Source: Pseudovibrio sp. M1P-2-3
Lineage (GTDB): Bacteria > Pseudomonadota > Alphaproteobacteria > Rhizobiales > Stappiaceae
Length of the DNA: 64,000 nucleotides
Direction of reading: 5' to 3'
Assembly (NCBI RefSeq): GCF_031501865.1
Contig: NZ_JARRCW010000001.1
Span: 4,168,001-4,232,000, forward strand
Shown here: positions 57,125-64,000 of the stretch, in pieces
How the letters are laid out: each line of letters starts with the position of its first letter
How positions within the stretch are numbered: the first letter of the stretch is position 1
Program-made: the position numbers and the translations under genes
The notes under the pieces: model-generated
What the model saw: only the letters and a program-made list of their open reading frames with translations
Told to the model about the DNA's origin: nothing
Database searches by the model: none

Positions 57125-58171
57125 TGTTTAGTCCCGCGAGAAGATGGAATCAGTTTATCGTTGACACCATCTTGTAAGGAGGGGCTATGGGACAGGTATT
57201 ACACGGCAGCGCCACGACTACTCACGCGGTTCGATCAGCCATACAAAAATCGGATGCAACCATCAAAGAGTTGAGCCGGCGCTATAACATCAATCCCAAA
57301 ACGGTGATGAAGTGGAAATATCGCAATAGCGTGGAAGATCAACCTATGGGGCGGAAGAATCCCCGCTCCACAGTCCTGAGCGTGGCAGAAGAAGCGGCGT
57401 GTGTCGCTTTTCGCAAGCACTCTTTATTGCCACTCGATGACTGCCTTTATGCTCTGCAGGAAACGATCCCGAAGTTGACCCGCTCGTCCCTGCATCGCTT
57501 ATTCCAGCGCCATGGGATTTCGCGCCTGCCACCACCGGATATGAAAGCGAACAAGAAACGCTTCAAAGCCTATCCAATTGGTTACTTTCATCTTGATATT
57601 GCTGAGGTTCGTACGCAAGAAGGCAAGCTCTATTTGTTCGTTGCCATTGACCGAACCTCAAAGTTCGCCTTTGTCAAACTCTTTGAAAAAGCCACCAGAA
57701 GGATTGCCAGTACCTTTCTGCGGGCCCTTATTGAAGCGGTTCCCTACAAGATCCATACCGTGCTGACCGATAACGGCACCCAGTTCACTGACCCCAAAGG
57801 GTACAGCTGGAACGCCAGTGAGGTTCAACATTTGCTCACAACAGGCCAGTTGTTTCGTGCTCATGCATTTGTTCTGGCTTGTGCCCAAAATGACATTGAC
57901 CACCGGCTTACCAAACCAGCCCATCCGTGGACAAATGGCCAGGTCGAGCGCATGAACAGAACCCTTAAAGAAGCAACCGTTCGGCGCTACTATTACCGCA
58001 CACACAACGAACTAAGAGCCCATCTGGACACATTTATTCAGGCCTATAACTTCGCCAAGCGCCTCAAGGCTCTTCGGGGCCTAACACCCTTCGACTATAT
58101 TACCAGACAATGGACACAAGAGCCGGACAGATTTATAAAACAACCACACCATCTGCTCGCGGGACTAAACA
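57125..58171 (+). mobile_element. IS481-family element, copy C
   Basis: 1047 bases, ends TGTTTAGTCCCGCGAGAAG and complement TGTTTAGTCCCGCGAGC. Same orientation as copy B, so B and C bracket the polysaccharide locus as direct repeats about 19 kb apart. Confidence 0.85.
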
Positions 58172-58176
58172 TCTAA
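57187..58176 (+). CDS. IS481-family transposase, catalytically intact
   Basis: 329 residues, clearly diverged from copies A and B but same length. HTH IKELSRRYNINPKTVMKWKYR; first Asp YFHLDIAEVRTQEGKLY, second Asp VLTDNGTQFTDPKG, Glu NGQVERMNRTLKEA. This is the only copy in the window with a full DDE triad, so it could be the active source. Confidence 0.88.
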   Translation: MGQVLHGSATTTHAVRSAIQKSDATIKELSRRYNINPKTVMKWKYRNSVEDQPMGRKNPRSTVLSVAEEAACVAFRKHSLLPLDDCLYALQETIPKLTRSSLHRLFQRHGISRLPPPDMKANKKRFKAYPIGYFHLDIAEVRTQEGKLYLFVAIDRTSKFAFVKLFEKATRRIASTFLRALIEAVPYKIHTVLTDNGTQFTDPKGYSWNASEVQHLLTTGQLFRAHAFVLACAQNDIDHRLTKPAHPWTNGQVERMNRTLKEATVRRYYYRTHNELRAHLDTFIQAYNFAKRLKALRGLTPFDYITRQWTQEPDRFIKQPHHLLAGLNI

Positions 58177-58179
58177 GTG

Positions 58180-58359
58180 AGTATACTTGATTGTCCGGAA
58201 TTAGGGGTGAGCTCCATATGGCCTCCTTTATGACTGGGATGGACCTGCCGCCAAGGTTTTGATCGCGGATCGAGGCTATGACGGCGATCGTATTCGTGAG
58301 CATTGCCAAGCCAATGGTGGCACGGCCGTGATCGCCGGATGTCGAAGTCGTAAAGAACC
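58180..58359 (+). pseudogene. IS5-family transposase fragment
   Basis: Reads KVLIADRGYDGDRIREH then GTAVIAGCRSRK, the conserved second-Asp region of IS5/IS427 transposases. Only about 50 codons remain, with an IS3-type end in complement (GGACAATCAAGTATACTC near 58176) on its left. Confidence 0.65.
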
Positions 58360-59570
58360 TGACCTGCTCCTCTGAATTTCCTCCAGTTTGTGGAAGGATT
58401 CTACCTAACATTGAGGTGGGATATGAAGCGTTCGCGTTTTACGGAAGAGCAGATCATCAGCATGAACAAGGAACAGGAAAGCGGTGTTCCAACAGCAGAA
58501 GTGTGTCGCAGGCATGGGATCAACACAGCATCGTTCTACAAGTACAAGTCAAAATATGGCGGCATGGAGGTTTCAGATGCCCGCAAGCTGAAGGCTTTGG
58601 AAGGTGAAAATTCCAAGCTTAAGAAGTTACTTGCCGAAGCTATGCTGGATAACGCTATGCTACGTGATGTTAATTCAAGAAAGTGGTAGGGCCCGCTGCT
58701 TCACGCCAAGCGGTTGCCTTTTTATGTCAGAGCTTTGGTGTGAGCGAGCGGCGGGCCTGTTCTGGACTTCAGGTTGATCGCTCCAGAATGCATTACAAAA
58801 GTGTTCGTCCTGATGACAAGCCGTAGCGTGAAGCTATCAGACAGTTGGCCAGTGAACGCCGCCGTTTCTGATATCGCAGGATCCATATTCTTTTAAAACG
58901 TCAGGGGGTGGTTATGACCCTGAAGAAGCTGAGTTGTTTGTATCGAGAGGAAGGGCTGCAGGAGCGCAAACGAGGAGGTCGTAAACGCGCGCTTGGAACT
59001 CGCAGGCCCATTGTCGTGCCGTCAAAAACCAATGAGTGTTGGAGCCAGTGATGGGTTTACCGATGGCAGACGTTTTAGAGTTCTAGCTGTCGTCGATGAT
59101 TATAGCCGCGAATGTGTGTCTCTTGTTCCCGACACCTCTATCTTCGGAGCGCGTCTTGTGCGCGAAGTTGAAGCCATTATCGCAAAGCGGGGAATGCCAA
59201 CGATAATAGTTTCGGACAACGGTACTGAAATGACCAGTTCTGCGGTGCTGAAGTTCTGTCAGGATACAAATATTAACTGGCATTACATTGCACCAGGCAA
59301 GCCCATGCAAAATGCTTTAGTCGAAAGTTTTAATGGCAGCTTTCGAGATGAGTGCTTGAATGAAACGCTGTTCTCATCACTGAGCGAAGCTAGGGCAGAA
59401 ATTGAGGCTTGGAAATACGACTACAACACTCAAAGACCGCACTTGTCTTTGGACAACCTAACCCCAGCCGAGTTTGAAGGGCAGATAGGGCTGGAAATGA
59501 TAGCCGCATGAGGCTTGAGTACAAACCATGGATCCTCACGAAACGTGGAGGAAAACTGGGTCTCAGGTCA
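58360..59570 (+). pseudogene. Decayed IS3-family (IS407-group) element
   Basis: Ends TGACCTGCTCCTCTGAA and complement TGACCTGAGACCCAGTTT. OrfA (58423-58689) is complete: MKRSRFTEEQIISMNKEQE, GINTASFYKYKSKYGG, LAEAMLDNAML. OrfB holds several stops in its first half (for example TAG after RPDDKP) and a small deletion at the first Asp; its second half (58993-59511) keeps [16 protein letters not shown] and [18 protein letters not shown]. Inactive. Confidence 0.8.
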
Positions 59571-60465
59571 GTTGTTATATGTCCAGAGCCAGTTTGTGGC
59601 TTCTCTTTGAGCTTGTTCGATGGTCTCAAAGCAGTTTTGATCCAGCTATTCCTGCCTGACTGTTCTGTTATAGCGCTCGACATAGGCATTTTGAGCCGGC
59701 TTTCTTGGCTGGATATGGCGGATCTGGATCCCTTTCGATTTAGCCCATGACAACAGAGATTCACTGATGTTTTCCGGGCCATTATCGATACGGATCACAA
59801 GTGGTTTGCCTAGCCATTCAATTACCTGCTTCAACGCGCGCACCACCATGAGCGCGGGGAGAGAAAAGTCAACTTCAATACACAACCCTTCCCGGTTGAA
59901 GTCATCCAGAATATTGAGGGTACGCAATCGTCTGGTGTCTTCCAATTGGTCTGACATGGAATCCATCTACCACATCTGATTAATACCGGAGGGTACCATC
60001 AGCTTTTCAGGCGCTTGCGCGGTTTCAGCTCCAATTCCCAGTCTATGCAATAGACACGCTTATGGTTCCAGCTAAAACCTTTGAGGTTGCGTAGATATAA
60101 AAACCACAACCCAAAACCCCAGATCCTATTGATTGTCGTTAAACGCACCAACCAGTCAGCTATGACTGTATTCTCGTCGCAAAGGCGCCGTCTATAACGG
60201 TAGCAGCGCTTACTCACACCAAAGGTGCAGCACGCCAGAGCAATTGAAATTCCTTTTGTCTCAATAGCAAACACAGCCATTTCCTTGCGCTGAGATGGCT
60301 TCAGTTTTTTTGCCAGAGCTTCCTTCAAAAGCTTATTTTTGCAAAGACAGTTCGGCAGGCATCTTTTTAAACCGGCGAAGTTCGTCTTGCGTAGACTTCA
60401 TCTGCGAAATCATTGGAGTATCCAGACCACTGTTTATAAAAGCGCTGTGCGCTCATACCATGCTC
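59571..60465 (-). pseudogene. Remnant of another IS3-family transposase
   Basis: Minus-strand fragments: SQRKEMAVFAIETKGISIALACCTFGVSKRCYRY (helical N-terminus of orfB), then [41 protein letters not shown] and [14 protein letters not shown]. Broken by at least two frame losses and cut at 59570 by the neighbouring IS3 end. Confidence 0.7.
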
Positions 60466-60557
60466 GTGGTGCAGCTAAACAACCGGAACACCGCTTTCTC
60501 CCTACTTCTAAACTCGATCAATTTACGAGGGGATTACCTTTAGGTGCGCATCTTTAA

Positions 60558-60592
60558 CCGAAAACCGGTATCCACTTTCCGGCGATACGTCC
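60558..60592 (-). repeat. Dispersed rhizobial-type intergenic repeat
   Basis: CCGAAAACCGGTATCCACTT followed by TCCGGCGATACGTCC; its complement closely matches 61300-61331 and partly 27551-27577. Resembles RIME-like palindromic elements. Confidence 0.5.
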
Positions 60593-60692
60593 TATGTAGA
60601 ATACAATAGTGGAGTTTGATGGGGCTTGGCGAAGTGGGTCAGAAATGAAATGCACTTCGAATACTTGTCCAAATTTCTTCAGCCACCTTTCA

Positions 60693-61121
60693 CTAAGCCT
60701 CATCAGCAGTTCTATACCTAGAGGGGGCAAAAGTGAGATAGAGCATTGCGACAAGCCCGATAAAATCGGTCGTAACAGATGAAATACCCCCTATTGATAG
60801 GGTGTATAAAGGTACAGAAAAAATCGCTGTATATACGAATGCCCACCGCTTGTCCTTTTTGAGATCATTTAAGCGCTGCATAATCTTTACTGTGCTGACA
60901 ATCAAGAAAAGGGCTGAAAACATATAGAAGGAGAGTGTTAATGCGTCTTGGCTTGGACCAACAGAGATTATTCTACCTTGGTTGAGAGCGAAAACGGTTA
61001 AACCGCCTAACGAGAGAATAAGTGCAGTCAGACCTATTAGGATTGAATGACCAAAATACGGTAATCGTGTTAATCTTCGGTTGTGATCGAAGAACCCGGC
61101 TCTAAGTGTTGATACTTCCAT
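60693..61121 (-). CDS. DUF805-like inner-membrane protein
   Basis: 142 residues with four hydrophobic segments (HSILIGLTALILSLGGL, LSFYMFSALFLIVSTV, FVYTAIFSVPLYTL, FIGLVAMLYLTF). NRRLTRLPYFGHSI and IMQRLNDLKKDKRW are the DUF805 hallmarks (R.sR..f and the RL.D motif). Function unknown. Confidence 0.7.
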   Translation of the reverse strand: MEVSTLRAGFFDHNRRLTRLPYFGHSILIGLTALILSLGGLTVFALNQGRIISVGPSQDALTLSFYMFSALFLIVSTVKIMQRLNDLKKDKRWAFVYTAIFSVPLYTLSIGGISSVTTDFIGLVAMLYLTFAPSRYRTADEA

Positions 61122-61488
61122 TTGTGCCCCCTAAAAACTTGAGGGCTCTCAGCTATGTGTTTTTCTGTTTTTTTGAAAGAGAGCTAAGGTTGTGTTTCAC
61201 AGAACCTGTTCTCAAGATCTGCTTTCCCTGCAAACAGCAACCTTTCTCCTTCCGCCGCTTGGAGTTTATGCCGCATTAGCATCTTTGTTTTAGGCTATAG
61301 GATATCGCCGAAAAGTGGGCTTCGGTTTTCGAATTGAGGTACGCGCGAAAACAAAAAGCTTCCATCGTTGAAGTGTTTCAATGAAGCATCTCACCGATGC
61401 AAAGGTTACTCTGGCCAGCAAGTTTGGTGTGGATGCGTTTCCAACCTTCTTACTTGCTCGAACCTTGCAGTTCACAAGGATCAATAAA
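61122..61488. other. Noncoding interval with a repeat copy
   Basis: No complete gene. The repeat copy GGATATCGCCGAAAAGTGGG at 61300 continues with CTTCGGTTTTCG to 61331. Between 61381 and 61460 a short frame reads KFGVDAFPTFLLA, reminiscent of a DsbA/thioredoxin C-terminal piece; it may be a gene remnant but is too short to call. Confidence 0.45.
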
Positions 61489-61920
61489 ATGCACCCTGAT
61501 CATGTTACAGTTGTCGTTCGTGACCTTGCCGAGGCGCGTTTGTTTTTCGGGCATCTGGACTTTGAAGAAACCCATGCGGTGGTCATCAACGGGGATACAT
61601 TTTCACCGTACATGGGTGTTGAGGGGATGGAAGCTGACCATGTGACGCTGGTTTTGAAGGGGCATTCACCGCGGTTTGAAATACAGCTTCTGCATTATCG
61701 CAATCCTGAGCCTACAATCGCATCTGATGCGCTCTCGCTGAATAAAACTGGCTACAACCATCTGTGCTTTTCGGTTGATGACCTTGAGGGGAAGGTCGAA
61801 GAGTTGGAGGAGGCTGGCATTCAACCTCGTACGGAAATACTGGAATTCAACAACAGGAAACTGGTCTTTCTGACAGGGCCTGAGGGTATTACCGTTGAAC
61901 TGGCCCAGTGGATGAACTGA
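61489..61920 (+). CDS. VOC (glyoxalase/dioxygenase-like) family protein
   Basis: 143 residues from ATG 61489 (MHPDHVTVVVRDLAEARLFF), with AAGGA upstream; an upstream in-frame ATG at 61381 adds an unrelated stretch. Two beta-alpha-beta-beta-beta modules: His near the N-terminus, HVTLVLKGHSPRFEIQLLHY, GYNHLCFSVDDLEGKVEEL and a Glu in GPEGITVELAQW suit a metal-binding VOC enzyme. Substrate unknown. Confidence 0.85.
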   Translation: MHPDHVTVVVRDLAEARLFFGHLDFEETHAVVINGDTFSPYMGVEGMEADHVTLVLKGHSPRFEIQLLHYRNPEPTIASDALSLNKTGYNHLCFSVDDLEGKVEELEEAGIQPRTEILEFNNRKLVFLTGPEGITVELAQWMN

Positions 61921-62293
61921 AGCACGGTCCGCTCGTCAGGCGCAATCAAACAATAATAATTCTCTTAAAATAAGTAGGTTAGAGCGCAAAGCGTGATAGC
62001 AAGGGAACGCGGTGTTCTCTCCAGGGCATGCTTTAAAGCAAGGGCAGTCGCACCTTGTTGTTCAGTCAATGAGACACTGTGTTCTTTAAACGTAACACCT
62101 AAAACATTGAAACGACCGTTTCATATCATATATGCGGCCGATCCTAGGTTTGTCGTGGGCAATTCTGCTTAGGGCCTACTCAATAGAAGTAGCCCTGTTG
62201 AACTATCTGTTTGGGGTAGCGGCGGATGGTGCTGGCATAAATCTGGAACCTTTGAGTGTTACATGGAATGAGTTCTCGGTATTGGAGGGGAAC
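61921..62293 (+). promoter_or_regulatory. Upstream region of the betaine-type binding protein, with a palindromic operator
   Basis: About 370 bases without a convincing gene. A perfect palindrome TGAAACG-AC-CGTTTCA (62108-62123) lies about 170 bases before the GTG start. A TetR-type repressor such as BetI could bind it, by analogy with osmoprotectant genes; this is inference. GGAGGGG precedes the start. Confidence 0.5.
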
Positions 62294-63328
62294 GTGAAAA
62301 AAATTGGATTTGCCTGCGCCTCACTGGCTGCGCTTTTGATGGGATCTATGGGTGCTGCTTCAGCAAGTACGGACAGCTGTGAAATCGACCGACCCGTTGT
62401 CTTTGCCGGACTAGACTGGGATTCAGCTGCGTTCCATAACTCTGTTGCCCAGTATATTCTGGAAGAGGGATATGGCTGTGAAACGGATATTATTCCAGGC
62501 TCTCTCATTCCCCTTATTAACGGCATGGCCCGAGGTAATGTTGATGTGACCATGGAGATTGTTCCAAGCAGCTCTCCCGAGGCCTTGATTAAGGGGTTGA
62601 ACGAAAACGCTTTTGTGGACCTTGGTGTGAATTATCCCGATTCCATGCAGGGCTGGTTTATTCCCAAATATCTGGTTGAGGGAGACGACGCACCGGCAAA
62701 GGGGCTGAAAGGCGTTGAAGACCTCGCCCAGTACAAAGAGCTGTTTGCTGACCCTGAAGAGCCGGGAATGGGCCGATTTTATAATTGTACACCGGGTTGG
62801 GCCTGTGAGGTCACCAATACCAAAAGGCTGGTTGGATACAAGTTGGCTGATGATTTTACAAACTTTCGCCCCGGCAGTGGTGCAGCGCTTTCTGCGGCAA
62901 TTGAATCCAGCTTGAAGCGGAGAAAGCCGGTTCTGTTCTATTACTGGGGGCCGACCTGGCTGTTGGGCAAATATCAAAACGATCTTTACCAGCTGCGGGA
63001 GCCTGAATTCGATCAGGCAACCTGGGATGCGATTCTGGCTGAATCTGACCCTGAAAAGGTGACGAAGGCAACTCCGTACCCGTTGGCATCCGTACACGTG
63101 TTCGCCAATACTAAATTCTCTAGTGAGGCACCGGAAATCTCCAAGTTCCTCACCAACTATAACACCACAAGCTCTGTTGTTTCTGATGCACTTGCCTATA
63201 TGCGTGAGACAGGGGGGACGCCTGATGACGCAGCTGTCTCTTTCTTGAAAGAGAATGAAGCGCTTTGGACTTCGTGGGTTCCCGAGAGTGTTGGAGTGCA
63301 GGTTAAACAGTCTCTGTCAGCGCAGTGA
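62294..63328 (+). CDS. ABC-type glycine betaine/choline-like substrate-binding protein
   Basis: 344 residues from GTG 62294: signal peptide MKKIGFACASLAALLMGSMG then ASA cleavage. OpuAC/ProX-like fold: VVFAGLDWDSAAFHNSVAQYIL, PGSLIPLINGMARGNVDVTMEI, NYPDSMQGWFIPKYLV, and KRRKPVLFYYWGPTWLLGKY with the Trp residues that usually cage a quaternary ammonium. No permease or ATPase gene follows, because IS630 sequence begins about 145 bases downstream. Periplasmic. Confidence 0.88.
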   Translation: MKKIGFACASLAALLMGSMGAASASTDSCEIDRPVVFAGLDWDSAAFHNSVAQYILEEGYGCETDIIPGSLIPLINGMARGNVDVTMEIVPSSSPEALIKGLNENAFVDLGVNYPDSMQGWFIPKYLVEGDDAPAKGLKGVEDLAQYKELFADPEEPGMGRFYNCTPGWACEVTNTKRLVGYKLADDFTNFRPGSGAALSAAIESSLKRRKPVLFYYWGPTWLLGKYQNDLYQLREPEFDQATWDAILAESDPEKVTKATPYPLASVHVFANTKFSSEAPEISKFLTNYNTTSSVVSDALAYMRETGGTPDDAAVSFLKENEALWTSWVPESVGVQVKQSLSAQ

Positions 63329-63473
63329 TCCAATATACCTCATACCCTACTGGAGAGGTCCGGTGGGGCATGCTTTTCAAATAAGGGACGAGGAGTAACG
63401 TGTGTTGGCGCGCTCCGTCCAGTCTATTTGGTTACTTTTCTTATCTTCTTCCCATTTGTATTTTATTCAGTAA

Positions 63474-63502
63474 TACCAATGGCATTTATGATTGACCTAC
63501 TC
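63474..63502 (+). mobile_element. Solo end of an IS630-A relative
   Basis: TACCAATGGCATTTATGATT followed by GACCT matches the left end of IS630-A1 at 6217 with few differences. Only this end is left; IS630-B2 is inserted next to it. Confidence 0.65.
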
Positions 63503-63861
63503 TAGAGTCACCGTGCTTCAGCTTGAGTCGTAAGATTCCCTTTCTGTTTTTTCTGATTCAATCAACCAGCCGTTTAGGGAGGTCGGTATGAATGGGGAAG
63601 CCATATTCACGAAACTTACGGAAACGATTTATTATTCTTTTGGATACGGGGATGTCAGCAAGTGCAGCGGGACGTAGGCTAATGATTGCTCGCTCTACAG
63701 CTACACGTTGGGCATGGATCTGGCGCAGGGAGAACCGCTGTGAAGCCCTGCCAATGGGTGGGGACCACCGCTCCGCCTCCCTTGAAAGGCATGCACCCTT
63801 CATTGTCTCGTGTGTTCGCTCCCAACCAGATATCTTTTTACATGAGCTGGTGAGTATCTTA
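63503..63861 (+). mobile_element. IS630-B copy 2, truncated by IS630-A copy 2
   Basis: Starts at the TA of TCTAGAGTCACCGTGC. The transposase frame from 63592 (MGKPYSRNLRKRFIILLDTG) runs to SQPDIFLHELVSIL and is then interrupted at a TA, exactly where copy B1 continues with ILAAKG. Confidence 0.85.
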
Positions 63862-64000
63862 TACCAACGGCACCTGTTTTTGACTCGGGATGAGGATTCC
63901 CAAATCACTTGAATTGTGATTCAACATTGGGAAAGGAGATTCCCAATGTCAGCGATCCCATTGCGCCGAGACTATGATGCTTCTTCGTTACGAACTCTTG
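63862..64000 (+). mobile_element. IS630-A copy 2 (runs off the window)
   Basis: Begins TACCAACGGCACCTGTTTTT, identical to the transposase-proximal end of IS630-A1, and reads into the transposase start ATG at 63945 (MSAIPLRRDYDASSL) with AAAGGAG upstream. Inserted at TA inside IS630-B2. Confidence 0.88.

Noticed and set aside
31109-58171. Integron or prophage as the vehicle of the island
   Set aside because: No integrase other than housekeeping XerC, no attC sites, and no phage structural genes; IS elements explain the boundaries.
61381-61488. N-terminal extension of the VOC protein from ATG 61381
   Set aside because: The first 36 residues do not fit the VOC fold, and a good Shine-Dalgarno and the conserved MHPDHVTVVVRDL start lie at 61489.

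Overview
The window reads as a chromosomal segment of an alphaproteobacterium of the Hyphomicrobiales/Rhizobiales type, GC near 50 percent in its core. A Stappiaceae/Pseudovibrio-like genome is my best guess, inferred from gene content and order only: chvI divergent from pckA, the F1 ATPase order atpH-A-G-D-C, priA next to a small transaldolase, XerC, and GcrA-type and rhizobial-type palindromic signatures.

Bases 1-27600 are mostly housekeeping. They hold the end of a ChvI-type response regulator, pckA, an XdhC-like maturation factor coupled to a molybdopterin-binding/nucleotidyltransferase protein, a 69-residue GcrA-C-terminus-like protein, and an IS630 element. Then come the F1 ATPase operon (minus strand), priA, transaldolase, a secreted endonuclease I, XerC, thiM-thiE, an outer-membrane barrel protein, a divergent DUF1330/TetR pair, a GST, a transglutaminase-like protein, a nucleoside hydrolase, a LysE exporter, an isochorismatase-like hydrolase facing a GlxA-type regulator, and a lipoprotein.

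Bases 27600-60500 form an accessory island. Both flanks are a graveyard of insertion sequences nested in one another (IS630, IS5, IS3, IS407-like, IS481, IS1111/IS110, IS256). The AT-rich core (40434-53774) is one co-directional polysaccharide locus: a two-domain glycosyltransferase, two sulfotransferase-like proteins, rmlA-rmlC-rmlB-rmlD (dTDP-L-rhamnose), a glycosyltransferase with four N-terminal repeats, another glycosyltransferase, a sulfotransferase-like/AlgX-like fusion, and an FkbM methyltransferase. Two isolated sugar-related genes (30142-31098 and 36352-37248) lie stranded among the left-hand IS elements. The locus probably makes a rhamnose-containing, sulfated and perhaps acetylated and methylated surface glycan. 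IS families recur on both sides of it (IS481, IS407-like, IS1111, IS256), which fits acquisition and reshuffling by IS-mediated recombination.

Bases 60500-64000 return to ordinary genes (DUF805 membrane protein, VOC protein, betaine/choline-type binding protein) and end in a second nested IS630 pair. The strongest leads are the conserved noncoding segment downstream of the transposase in two diverged IS1111 elements (candidate guide RNA), the sulfotransferase/AlgX fusion, the stand-alone GcrA tail protein, and two near-identical IS481 copies sharing a catalytic Asp-to-Tyr change.
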